From Mycobacteroides saopaulense (lineage in GTDB: Bacteria > Actinomycetota > Actinomycetes > Mycobacteriales > Mycobacteriaceae), in contig NZ_CP010271.1 in assembly GCF_001456355.1 (NCBI RefSeq), positions 1 through 64,000 of the forward strand: a DNA stretch of 64,000 nucleotides. Reading direction: 5' to 3'. Each line of letters opens with the position of its first letter. The first letter of the stretch is position 1. Made by a program: the position numbers and the translations under genes. Positions 11,714 to 18,722 of the stretch are shown in pieces. A model generated the notes under the pieces. That model was not told the origin of the DNA. It saw only the letters and a list, made by a program, of their open reading frames with translations, and ran no database searches.

Positions 11714-12310
11714 TCATTTCGGAAGCTTCCCCACAGTGTCCGTGGCGATTTCGACGGCCTTGATGCAGGGATCTGGAATTGCCCTCTTGGCTTTAGCAGT
11801 ATCTACCGCAACAAGGGAGGCGACGACTGATCGTTCGGATGGAACCTGTGCCGAGCAGAAGCTGTTGTCAGTCTGATTCAGGCGATGCGTCGAACCCTGC
11901 AGCCCAGCAATAGTGACTGGCTGGGCATCGGGATAGTTGTTGGTGTCGAGATACTCGGAGATCGAGCGGTTGATCACCAACTGTTGTAGGCGCCACCCGT
12001 CGCCCTTCCAGCTGCAGCCGCGTTGAAGTTGATCGCTGACGTCTTGGACGGTGGAAGGTTCGAGCCCCCACTTGGTCAACTCCGCCGCGCTATATGCAAC
12101 GCAGGGGTCGAAGGTGGTCCCATCGCTGTTGTGGTTGGGCGGTGGATGGGGACCAGGAAGAGTATTGGCCACCGTCGTCGATGAAGCCGTTGTGGTGCTC
12201 CTCGAAGATGTGCTGGCCGCAGTGACGGCGTCTCCGGAAACGGGGCCGCCACAGCCCGCGACCGTGAGAGCGAGTGCCGACAGCAGTGCCAGCCGGTGGG
12301 TGCATGTCAT
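11714..12310 (-). CDS. DUF3558-type lipoprotein
   Basis: The 198-aa protein has a signal peptide with lipobox LTVAGCGG (Cys near residue 20), a long Ser/Thr linker and a DUF3558-like domain beginning DPCVAYSAAELTKWGL, with conserved Cys residues in RGCSWKG and FCSAQVP. It should be an outward-facing lipoprotein. ATG 12310 overlaps the upstream stop by 4 nt (ATGA), so it is coupled to the 12307-12705 gene. Position suggests it is the partner or immunity protein of the secreted-type proteins beside it; this is inference. Confidence 0.85.
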   Translation of the reverse strand: MTCTHRLALLSALALTVAGCGGPVSGDAVTAASTSSRSTTTASSTTVANTLPGPHPPPNHNSDGTTFDPCVAYSAAELTKWGLEPSTVQDVSDQLQRGCSWKGDGWRLQQLVINRSISEYLDTNNYPDAQPVTIAGLQGSTHRLNQTDNSFCSAQVPSERSVVASLVAVDTAKAKRAIPDPCIKAVEIATDTVGKLPK

Positions 12311-12705
12311 TTGTACTCGACCGTCACCTTGTGGTCGAAGATCCGGCCAGCGTTGTAAGCCTCCATGTTGTTGTACAGAAGTTCCATCGCCAGCACATGG
12401 TCGATCTTGTCTTGGCAGTCTTTCTGGAGATCGGTTAGGCGAGTCCTCATTTCGGGGGCCTGTTTCCGGTAGTGCTCCATGGCATGTTCGCCGGTCGGCA
12501 GGGCTCCAAAGCCCTCGACATTGCCCAGCTTCTCGGTGATCGCCAGTGCCTCGGTGATCAAGTCGAGAGCAGGAAGTAGTTCTTTGGCCACTGTTTGGCC
12601 AGCCTTCTCTTCCATGTGCAGCACCTTGCCCGCGTCGTTGGCCGCACTCCGCTGCGCGTCTGGGTGCATCCCGCCCAGATCGAACTCGTATTTCTTATCC
12701 GTCAT
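12307..12705 (-). CDS. hypothetical helical protein, T7SS cluster
   Basis: No family is recognised. The 132-aa product MTDKKYEFDLGGMHPDAQ... is predicted all-helical with an amphipathic pattern and no signal peptide, in size like Esp-type ESX substrates or chaperones. Start ATG 12705 is decided by a GGAGGCGGAGC ribosome binding site directly upstream and by the promoter-like motif at 12740-12765; an in-frame extension to 12864 overlaps the next gene and is not supported. It is coupled to the lipoprotein at 12310 by a 4-nt overlap. Function is unknown. Confidence 0.75.
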   Translation of the reverse strand: MTDKKYEFDLGGMHPDAQRSAANDAGKVLHMEEKAGQTVAKELLPALDLITEALAITEKLGNVEGFGALPTGEHAMEHYRKQAPEMRTRLTDLQKDCQDKIDHVLAMELLYNNMEAYNAGRIFDHKVTVEYK

Positions 12706-12739
12706 GCTCCGCCTCCAGAAACCTGCTCTCAATGGGTAC

Positions 12740-12765
12740 GACGCGTCTACCCCCGGTCTGGTTCC
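12740..12765 (-). promoter_or_regulatory. ECF-sigma-like promoter of the 12705 operon
   Basis: On the minus strand GGAAC (complement of 12761-12765) is followed after 17 nt by CGTC (complement of 12740-12743). The predicted transcription start would lie about 27 nt before ATG 12705. Same motif and spacing as at 8341, 13209 and 18674. Confidence 0.65.
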
Positions 12766-12835
12766 ATCTTTCCGGAACTTTTCTTTATCCCAGCTCAGGA
12801 GAGCGCCGCAGCAACTGCTCTTCGCTCCGTTGAGC

Positions 12836-13144
12836 TCAGCTCTGGCGGGAGGGGTCGCCACCAAGTCCGGAGGCGGTGCGGTCGTCTGTTCCGGTGAGCG
12901 CCGCGCTGGTCATCCGAAGCTTGTTCCGGTAGTCGTCGCAACTAGCTCCGCCGCTGGTCATTAGCCCGGCGAGACGCTCGATTGCCGGCCCGATATCCGC
13001 CATCTGATCCGCGTAATGCGAGCCAAACGTCTCGGCCTTCATCTCGCACGATCGGATCGCGTCTCCTTGGACGCGAAGTACCTCGGCGGCGCGCCCCCAA
13101 ACGCCGGCCAGCCTCTCGACACCATCAGAGTCGACGTAGACCAT
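12836..13144 (-). CDS. EspC/WXG100-like T7SS protein, 102 aa
   Basis: The 102-aa protein has the size and helix pattern of the EspC (excreted virulence factor) / WXG100-like group: an N-terminal helix LAGVWGRAAEVLRVQGDAI, a turn, a second helix HYADQMADIGPAIERLAGL and a disordered polar tail. It lacks a signal peptide, as T7SS substrates do. Start ATG 13144 lies about 32 nt after the predicted promoter start. It is the first gene of its transcript and may form the secretion partner of a larger effector. The family assignment rests on pattern, not alignment. Confidence 0.75.
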   Translation of the reverse strand: MVYVDSDGVERLAGVWGRAAEVLRVQGDAIRSCEMKAETFGSHYADQMADIGPAIERLAGLMTSGGASCDDYRNKLRMTSAALTGTDDRTASGLGGDPSRQS

Positions 13145-13183
13145 CAGAACGCTCCTCTCCCTGAAGCTCCAACTATCTGTTGA

Positions 13184-13209
13184 GACGGCGCTCGCAGCGA
13201 ATTGGTTCC
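13184..13209 (-). promoter_or_regulatory. ECF-sigma-like promoter of the 13144 gene
   Basis: Minus-strand GGAAC (complement of 13205-13209) and CGTC (complement of 13184-13187) are 17 nt apart, and the start codon follows about 40 nt later. Same architecture as the promoters at 8341, 12765 and 18674. Confidence 0.7.
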
Positions 13210-13255
13210 AGGAATTTTCAACGAGCAGGGGAGGCGCTAGCGGATTGAGTTTTCG

Positions 13256-14080
13256 TCAAGATGCTGCACAGGTGCCCTCCCGAAGGATTGAATTGAGTGC
13301 CGTGAACGGTATGTGGGGTTGGAGAAATCCCGCAGGCATGCCTGCCGGGCCGCCCTCCCCCGGCATGTACAGAACCAGGTTGTCGCCGTCGAGCGCCCAG
13401 GCTTGATAGTTGTTGGCCAACGAACCTGGACTAGTGCTTGGTTCGAAGTCTTCAGCCCGGAAGGCCTGTGCGAAGCTTCCGCCGATCGTATCGAGGGAAT
13501 GCTGTATGTACGGACGAACCAGCGGTGGGAGCGCTTTCACCGGATCGATGCCCGCGCAGAACAGGTCGGTAAGCCGAATCTCCGCGCCGTCTTTGAGACT
13601 GAAGGTGAATGTGCTGATCGAACTGTTGGGATGAGCCATTCCAGGGATAAACCAGTCGCTGCGAAGAACAACCGACTTGGCCACGCCCGGCCGCTCAGTG
13701 GCCGTGTAGGCAAGGTTCGCACTGCCCTCGCCGGCGGTGTCCTTCTGCGGAGATTGGGGTGGTTGAAACTCGGCCACCCACTTCTGTAGGTGGGCGCGGA
13801 GCGCGGGAGCCGGGGCCGAACTGTTGTCGACCAACCCGGCCGGGTACTTCATCGCGATCTTGGCGGTCAGGCCGCGACCGTTTGTTGTAGTCAGTCGGCA
13901 CGATTCTTGCGGCTCGTCCCATGAGCCGCCGATGCTGACGCAGAAGTTGGTCGACGGCGCAGGCACTGGCGTAGTAGCCGCAGGTGTACGCGACGGCTGG
14001 CAGCCCGTCATAGCAGCAGCTAGTACTAGGACCGCCAAAAACAGAAGTGTGCGAGCGGGTTTCATAAGAAGTCGATCCAT
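13256..14080 (-). CDS. RsiV/MPT64-like (DUF3298) lipoprotein, putative immunity protein
   Basis: A signal peptide with lipobox AAAMTGC predicts a membrane-anchored extracytoplasmic lipoprotein of about 274 aa. The C-terminal half has the RsiV/MPT64-type DUF3298 pattern: STFTFSLKDGAEIRLTDLF, then YQAWALDGDNLVLYMP, GPAGMPAGF and IPFTALNSIL. It stands 30 nt downstream of the GH19 effector gene on the same strand. Since the DUF3298 domain of Bacillus RsiV binds lysozyme, an inhibitor/immunity role against the GH19 enzyme is an attractive inference. I choose ATG 14080 because GGAG lies 9 nt upstream; ATG 14086 and 14065 are alternatives. Confidence 0.85.
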   Translation of the reverse strand: MDRLLMKPARTLLFLAVLVLAAAMTGCQPSRTPAATTPVPAPSTNFCVSIGGSWDEPQESCRLTTTNGRGLTAKIAMKYPAGLVDNSSAPAPALRAHLQKWVAEFQPPQSPQKDTAGEGSANLAYTATERPGVAKSVVLRSDWFIPGMAHPNSSISTFTFSLKDGAEIRLTDLFCAGIDPVKALPPLVRPYIQHSLDTIGGSFAQAFRAEDFEPSTSPGSLANNYQAWALDGDNLVLYMPGEGGPAGMPAGFLQPHIPFTALNSILREGTCAAS

Positions 14081-14116
14081 GGTCATTCGCTCCGTGTATC
14101 TGTGTTTGTGGGCCCA

Positions 14117-15559
14117 CTAACGGCTGAGCACATCTACTGCTCTGTCGAAATACTTCTTACGCTCGGCATATCCGGTCAAGCCGCCGTTGACTGCGCGCGT
14201 GACCGCTTCAAAGTCGCCTTGATCGATGGCTTCGTTCATCGATCTTCCGTCCGGCGTCGAGTGGTTGTTGTAGTACCACGTTGCGATACGAAACCCGGTT
14301 GCCGGATCGGCAGCCAACTCGGGATTGTTCTCGAGGTCTATACCCAAAGCCTCTCCAGCCCTCCGATAGTTGGAGCGCCCAGTGAGCTGGAATGGGCCAC
14401 GACCACGGAAGCGATCGCCGTCCCCCGGTTGGGTGTTGCCGAGTTGTCCGGATGCATTCGTATACGGGTACGGGTTCGAGGAGTTGGGGGGAGTATCGGC
14501 ATCGCGCGGCGTGTCCCAGGTGAAGGTCACTCCGGCGTATTCCGGTCCGTACATCTCGTTGGCAGACTGAGTACTGCGGAGTTCATGCATGAATTTCAGT
14601 TCGCCGCTTTCCACAGCACAAGTAGCCAGGAACGCCGCTTGTCGTTCCGGCGTGTTGAGTCCTGCAGCCGCCATCGCGGCGTTGATTTGTGGAACGTACT
14701 CCTTGACTTTGTCGGGCGGAAGTGTTGGGAAGATCTGCTGTAGCTCGGCTTCCGTAATCCCATCGAAACCCGCTGGTACATCTGTGTTTTCGGCGCCGAT
14801 GTTGAGGGCTTCGCGCAGGGTGGCGTAGTTGATGGTGACGAATTCGTCCATGCTTTTGTTGGCGTCGTTGAACGCGGCGATGGCGGTGGCGAACGCACCG
14901 ATGACAGTGGTTTGCAGGTCGTCTTTGACTTGTCGGGCAGGCCAATTGACCCCGGGGCTGCCATGCCAGGCATACAGCTGCGGGCTGGCACCACTGCTGC
15001 CAGTGTCGCCTGCTTTGATCACCGCGGCACCCGTGCTGAGCCGGTTTTCGAAATCTGTCGGGTTGTTCTGAATAATTCCCTCGATCATCAGGGTGATCGC
15101 CGCGGTGTACTCGTCTTGTTTCTTGTTGAGGCCGAAATACAGGTTGTCGTCGACACCCTGGACGGCTTCCTGGGCGTTGGTGAGTTTTTGAAGGTTTGCC
15201 TTCAGTTGCTCATCGGTGAACTCGTACTTCTTTTGCGCCGCATCGGCCGCGTCGCCCTGCAAGGACTGATCGAGTTTTTTGGTCTCAGCGATCAACGCAC
15301 GCTGTTCGGCGGCGCCCACCGCGGCGTCCTTGAGGCGATCGCCCGTCTCACGGATCACCTTCAAATTGATGTCGGCCTCTTTGTAGTAAGCCTTATCGAA
15401 GGAATCACCGCTTTGATCCATCGGCAGACTCGAAAAGTCAACACCAGCTAGAGACAACTCACCCTGATGCCGCTTCAAGATCTCCCAGTAGCCACAAAAA
15501 TCCCGGATCTTGGCGCCGTCATCGAGCACCTGCCGACCCGTGTCATAAACCACCACCAC
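14117..15559 (-). CDS. putative T7SS effector with GH19 lysozyme/chitinase domain
   Basis: This 480-aa protein has two parts. Residues 1-259 form a helical module with no signal peptide, identical as far as I can read to residues 1-259 of the protein at 16838-18298; it would serve as the secretion/trafficking module. Residues 260-480 form a glycoside hydrolase family 19 domain: Glu317 in CAVESGELKF is the likely general acid, a second Glu lies nearby, and FRGRGPFQLTGRSNY (384-398) is the classic GH19 signature. The predicted activity is cleavage of peptidoglycan or chitin. It is followed by an RsiV-like lipoprotein. It starts at one of three consecutive GTG codons after GGGGG. A constant N-terminus with a swapped C-terminal enzyme is the hallmark of polymorphic toxins; secretion is inferred. 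Confidence 0.85.
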   Translation of the reverse strand: MVVVYDTGRQVLDDGAKIRDFCGYWEILKRHQGELSLAGVDFSSLPMDQSGDSFDKAYYKEADINLKVIRETGDRLKDAAVGAAEQRALIAETKKLDQSLQGDAADAAQKKYEFTDEQLKANLQKLTNAQEAVQGVDDNLYFGLNKKQDEYTAAITLMIEGIIQNNPTDFENRLSTGAAVIKAGDTGSSGASPQLYAWHGSPGVNWPARQVKDDLQTTVIGAFATAIAAFNDANKSMDEFVTINYATLREALNIGAENTDVPAGFDGITEAELQQIFPTLPPDKVKEYVPQINAAMAAAGLNTPERQAAFLATCAVESGELKFMHELRSTQSANEMYGPEYAGVTFTWDTPRDADTPPNSSNPYPYTNASGQLGNTQPGDGDRFRGRGPFQLTGRSNYRRAGEALGIDLENNPELAADPATGFRIATWYYNNHSTPDGRSMNEAIDQGDFEAVTRAVNGGLTGYAERKKYFDRAVDVLSR

Positions 15560-15601
15560 AAACCCCCATCAGCCCTAGTACTTCAACCGATTACCACGAA
15601 A
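14783..15601. repeat. direct repeat copy 1 (819 bp) encoding the shared effector N-terminus
   Basis: This segment recurs at 17522-18340 in the same orientation, offset 2739 bp. Everywhere I compared them the two copies agree, including all 259 encoded residues and the intergenic stretch. The left edge falls exactly after codon 259 of the effector, where the GH19 and C39-like domains diverge. The right edge falls one base before the stop codon of the lipoprotein gene at 15602. Confidence 0.92.
15575..15601 (-). pseudogene. 3' remnant of the 92-aa effector-associated gene
   Basis: These 27 nt encode the last eight codons and stop (FRGNRLKY-stop) of the gene intact at 18314-18592. They were carried along by the duplication and now sit between the lipoprotein at 15602 and the GH19 effector. 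The remnant shows that copy 1 was derived from copy 2, where the gene is complete. Confidence 0.85.
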
Positions 15602-16798
15602 CTAGAGCGCACGTTTAGCCGCTGCAGCTGCGGTTTGTCTGGCGATGTCTGCACAGTTTGTATTGTCAGGTGTGTGGATGTCCACTGTCACAACAGGTGT
15701 GAGTACAGACGGTTCGGGAATGCCGGTACCAACTGAAGTGGGTTCGACGACGGAATTGGTTTTGGCGGCAACTAGGCAGTAATTCTGCTGCGAGAGGTCA
15801 AACAACTCCACCCCATCCTGCTCACTGCGAATTTGATTGGGGGGAACAGTGTCTCCCACGCGTGGATCAAAAAAGATCTTGTCGGACCACTCTGCAAGGC
15901 CGTAGCGCACCACGGCCGAAGAGACTCCAGAGCCAGCACCGTCCCTGCCGAATTGGAAATTGCAGACACCAGGATGACGCCAGGTTGCCGGCGACTGAGC
16001 CTCCGGCGAGGGTTCAGTCCAGATGAAGCTCGTGGCCCGTAAGTCCACAGCAGCGGCGCAGGGGTCACTTGTTAGGAGCTTGCCTGTGATGGAACCACGA
16101 TCAGCGTGTACGGGCACACCACTTTCTCGCGTCCGCAGCGCAATGTCCCCGGCTACCGCCTGCCCAAGTTGGCACAACGAGGTGTCTGTGAGATCACCCG
16201 TTCCGTCTGAGGCCTTCACGGGGAGCACTTCGAGGACGGGATCGTGCATGGAAGCCGGGGCACCTGCAAGTGCAGTCAGCGGAAGCCCTACACGGAAAGC
16301 ACATATCGGCGCATCCCGTTTCGTCAGACCTGGCCGGGACGTATCTGGGCTGAAGCCAGCGTCATTGATCCGGTTCTCTCCGGGTAGAACCCGCAGGGAC
16401 AGCGCCATGGGTGTCTCCGGGAAGACGATCTTGCATCCGTCGGCACCAAGGGGGGTAAGTGCTGAACCGTTGCCGATAGAACGAATAGCTGAGTACGAAT
16501 AGCTGAAGTCCTTACGCCCTTCGGCAAGGAGTGCAGGCTTGTCGACGAATCCACACGGATCTATCTGGCGGAGCGCGTACAGCTCGGCCAGCCGGTCTCT
16601 ATCAGTTGCCGATAGGTCCAGCCCGTAAGTGTCGAGGACCCCGGGGAAGAAGATCTTGGATTGATCGGGTTTCGGAACCGGCGCGGTAGTGCTGCTTGCC
16701 TCAGACGAGGTGCCAGCCGGCGCGGGTGCGTGTTCGTCGCAGGCAGCCAGCGTGACGCATACGACAACGGCCGACAGACAACCGATGAGTCGCGACAT
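15602..16798 (-). CDS. large Cys-containing lipoprotein, putative partner of the C39-like effector
   Basis: The 398-aa protein has a signal peptide with lipobox VTLAACDE (Cys near residue 20) and a Pro/Ser/Thr linker. After that come two similar-looking halves, each starting with a DPCGFV or DPCAAAV motif and containing later Cys residues, which suggests two DUF3558-like domains in tandem. It begins 39 nt after the C39-like effector gene on the same strand, the expected place for its immunity protein. The role is inferred. The stop codon abuts the duplicated 819-bp block. Confidence 0.8.
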   Translation of the reverse strand: MSRLIGCLSAVVVCVTLAACDEHAPAPAGTSSEASSTTAPVPKPDQSKIFFPGVLDTYGLDLSATDRDRLAELYALRQIDPCGFVDKPALLAEGRKDFSYSYSAIRSIGNGSALTPLGADGCKIVFPETPMALSLRVLPGENRINDAGFSPDTSRPGLTKRDAPICAFRVGLPLTALAGAPASMHDPVLEVLPVKASDGTGDLTDTSLCQLGQAVAGDIALRTRESGVPVHADRGSITGKLLTSDPCAAAVDLRATSFIWTEPSPEAQSPATWRHPGVCNFQFGRDGAGSGVSSAVVRYGLAEWSDKIFFDPRVGDTVPPNQIRSEQDGVELFDLSQQNYCLVAAKTNSVVEPTSVGTGIPEPSVLTPVVTVDIHTPDNTNCADIARQTAAAAAKRAL

Positions 16799-16837
16799 GT
16801 CAATTCCCTTCTCGGTAAGCTCAATTCACATTGCTGG

Positions 16838-18298
16838 CTAGATGGTGGCGTAACCTGGGGGCACGCCGATGGCGGTTCTATTCATCAGGAATCTCATGAG
16901 TTCCTCCCGCGTGGAGGGGTTCCTCAGCGTTCCGCCGTTCGCGACACCGTCGGAGCGACGGTTCGAGTCGTTGACCAGGTACATCGTCTCTCCGTTCGGT
17001 CCGACGGTTGTTCCGGTGATGGAGAGAATGTGGCCGTTCATGTTGGGGTCCGTCGAGGGTGTCACCGAGCCATTCACGATCGCGAATTTTCCGGATTGAA
17101 GATCGGAGGTGAGCTGGTCAACCAGCAATGAAACCTCTTGTTGACTGGTACCTTGCGCGATATTGGGCGCCGAAGTCAGCCCGGAATTCTCTCCAAATCC
17201 GTTCAGCTGTTTGGACATCAGTGTCATGTCTCCGGGGAACCCCCACCCGGGTTGTGCATTCTGCGCCGTGATGATTTTGTTGATGTCCTCGCGAGTTGGC
17301 GGGAAATGCAGCGGCTGTCCACCCATAAGCCGCTGCTGAAGATCTGGCGGCAGGTCGATCTCCTTCTGCCCGTCCGGACCCATGCGAGTGCCGTACTTGT
17401 TCGCAAGAGCACTCGCCGTCGCCCATCGAGAGCAATCAGCATCTCCATTGGAGACGGAATACTGCGACCACTGCGCAACCTGATCCCGTTCCTCTGCGCT
17501 GAGCTTGCTTCCGGTGGGCGATGTGTTTTCGGCGCCGATGTTGAGGGCTTCGCGCAGGGTGGCGTAGTTGATGGTGACGAATTCGTCCATGCTTTTGTTG
17601 GCGTCGTTGAACGCGGCGATGGCGGTGGCGAACGCACCGATGACAGTGGTTTGCAGGTCGTCTTTGACTTGTCGGGCAGGCCAATTGACCCCGGGGCTGC
17701 CATGCCAGGCATACAGCTGCGGGCTGGCACCACTGCTGCCAGTGTCGCCTGCTTTGATCACCGCGGCACCCGTGCTGAGCCGGTTTTCGAAATCTGTCGG
17801 GTTGTTCTGAATAATTCCCTCGATCATCAGGGTGATCGCCGCGGTGTACTCGTCTTGTTTCTTGTTGAGGCCGAAATACAGGTTGTCGTCGACACCCTGG
17901 ACGGCTTCCTGGGCGTTGGTGAGTTTTTGAAGGTTTGCCTTCAGTTGCTCATCGGTGAACTCGTACTTCTTTTGCGCCGCATCGGCCGCGTCGCCCTGCA
18001 AGGACTGATCGAGTTTTTTGGTCTCAGCGATCAACGCACGCTGTTCGGCGGCGCCCACCGCGGCGTCCTTGAGGCGATCGCCCGTCTCACGGATCACCTT
18101 CAAATTGATGTCGGCCTCTTTGTAGTAAGCCTTATCGAAGGAATCACCGCTTTGATCCATCGGCAGACTCGAAAAGTCAACACCAGCTAGAGACAACTCA
18201 CCCTGATGCCGCTTCAAGATCTCCCAGTAGCCACAAAAATCCCGGATCTTGGCGCCGTCATCGAGCACCTGCCGACCCGTGTCATAAACCACCACCAC
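16838..18298 (-). CDS. putative T7SS effector with C39-like cysteine peptidase domain
   Basis: A 486-aa protein whose first 259 residues are the same as those of the GH19 effector at 14117. The C-terminal part differs: DADCSRWATASAL (Cys289), NGHILSITG (His423) and YLVNDSN (Asn443/Asp444) are arranged as in papain-like C39/transglutaminase-fold peptidases, so Cys289-His423-Asp/Asn444 is a plausible active site. Substrate is unknown. The start is one of three GTG codons after GGGGG. The gene follows the 92-aa gene with 15 nt between, and is followed by a lipoprotein. The enzyme call rests on motif spacing only. Confidence 0.75.
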   Translation of the reverse strand: MVVVYDTGRQVLDDGAKIRDFCGYWEILKRHQGELSLAGVDFSSLPMDQSGDSFDKAYYKEADINLKVIRETGDRLKDAAVGAAEQRALIAETKKLDQSLQGDAADAAQKKYEFTDEQLKANLQKLTNAQEAVQGVDDNLYFGLNKKQDEYTAAITLMIEGIIQNNPTDFENRLSTGAAVIKAGDTGSSGASPQLYAWHGSPGVNWPARQVKDDLQTTVIGAFATAIAAFNDANKSMDEFVTINYATLREALNIGAENTSPTGSKLSAEERDQVAQWSQYSVSNGDADCSRWATASALANKYGTRMGPDGQKEIDLPPDLQQRLMGGQPLHFPPTREDINKIITAQNAQPGWGFPGDMTLMSKQLNGFGENSGLTSAPNIAQGTSQQEVSLLVDQLTSDLQSGKFAIVNGSVTPSTDPNMNGHILSITGTTVGPNGETMYLVNDSNRRSDGVANGGTLRNPSTREELMRFLMNRTAIGVPPGYATI

Positions 18299-18340
18299 AA
18301 ACCCCCATCAGCCCTAGTACTTCAACCGATTACCACGAAA
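17522..18340. repeat. direct repeat copy 2 (819 bp) encoding the shared effector N-terminus
   Basis: Partner of 14783-15601. It covers the first 259 codons of the C39-like effector, the 15-nt gap and the last nine codons (with stop) of the 92-aa gene. Beyond 18340 the 92-aa gene continues intact, so this is the probable ancestral copy. Confidence 0.92.
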
Positions 18341-18592
18341 TTCCCAGAAGCTGTCCTCGTCGTCCCAGCCCGGTGTGGCCGGGCGTTTCGGGGGCGCTTC
18401 CTTTCGTGTCGCGGTGGGTGGTTCGTCCCCAGGTTCAGGTGCGTTTCCTGCCTGCCAGGCCGCGCGTTCTCGTGCCTGCCGCGTCTGCTCCGCGCGTATC
18501 TCCTGAAAACGTTGCGCAGTCTTCAGCTTCCGCGCTTCGGAGGATCGCCCAAACTCCAGTTGCAAGGCGTACAGCCGATCCGCGTACCCCAT
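18314..18592 (-). CDS. small effector-associated protein, 92 aa
   Basis: No family is recognised. The protein begins MGYADRLYALQLEFGRSSEARKL, continues as a charged helix rich in Arg/Glu/Gln, then a Pro-rich linker, and ends DDEDSFWEFRGNRLKY. ATG 18592 is preferred over GTG 18610 because GAAGGGA lies about 9 nt upstream. It is the first gene after the promoter motif at 18649-18674 and precedes the C39-like effector by 15 nt. Its acidic-aromatic C-terminus resembles that of the 80-aa protein at 9619-9861, which also accompanies a putative effector, hinting at a shared adaptor role. Confidence 0.75.
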   Translation of the reverse strand: MGYADRLYALQLEFGRSSEARKLKTAQRFQEIRAEQTRQARERAAWQAGNAPEPGDEPPTATRKEAPPKRPATPGWDDEDSFWEFRGNRLKY

Positions 18593-18648
18593 GATCCCGT
18601 GTCCCTTCACAGACTGAAAGAGTCAGATTTCGCCCATCTACGTACTCA

Positions 18649-18674
18649 GACGCACGTCTGGCCGATTCGGTTCC
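18649..18674 (-). promoter_or_regulatory. ECF-sigma-like promoter of the effector operon
   Basis: Minus-strand GGAAC (complement of 18670-18674) and CGTC (complement of 18649-18652) are 17 nt apart; the leader to ATG 18592 is about 50 nt. The -10 element lies in a small inverted repeat, CAGACG-CA-CGTCTG (18647-18660). The operon it would drive can run through the 92-aa gene, the C39-like effector, its lipoprotein, the GH19 effector and the RsiV-like lipoprotein down to 13256. Confidence 0.7.
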
Positions 18675-18722
18675 AGGGAATTTGCGGGTGTGGAGAAGGG
18701 CTAGGACCTGGAATGTGCGGAA

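Noticed and set aside
17138..18190. 350-codon + strand frame antisense to the C39-like effector, part of it repeated at 14912-15451
   Set aside because: The frame is repeated only because the underlying 819-bp DNA is duplicated. No ribosome binding site or domain is visible.
8408..18592. Mobile element carrying the effector cluster
   Set aside because: I found no transposase, integrase, terminal inverted repeats or target duplications; the only long repeat is the internal 819-bp one.
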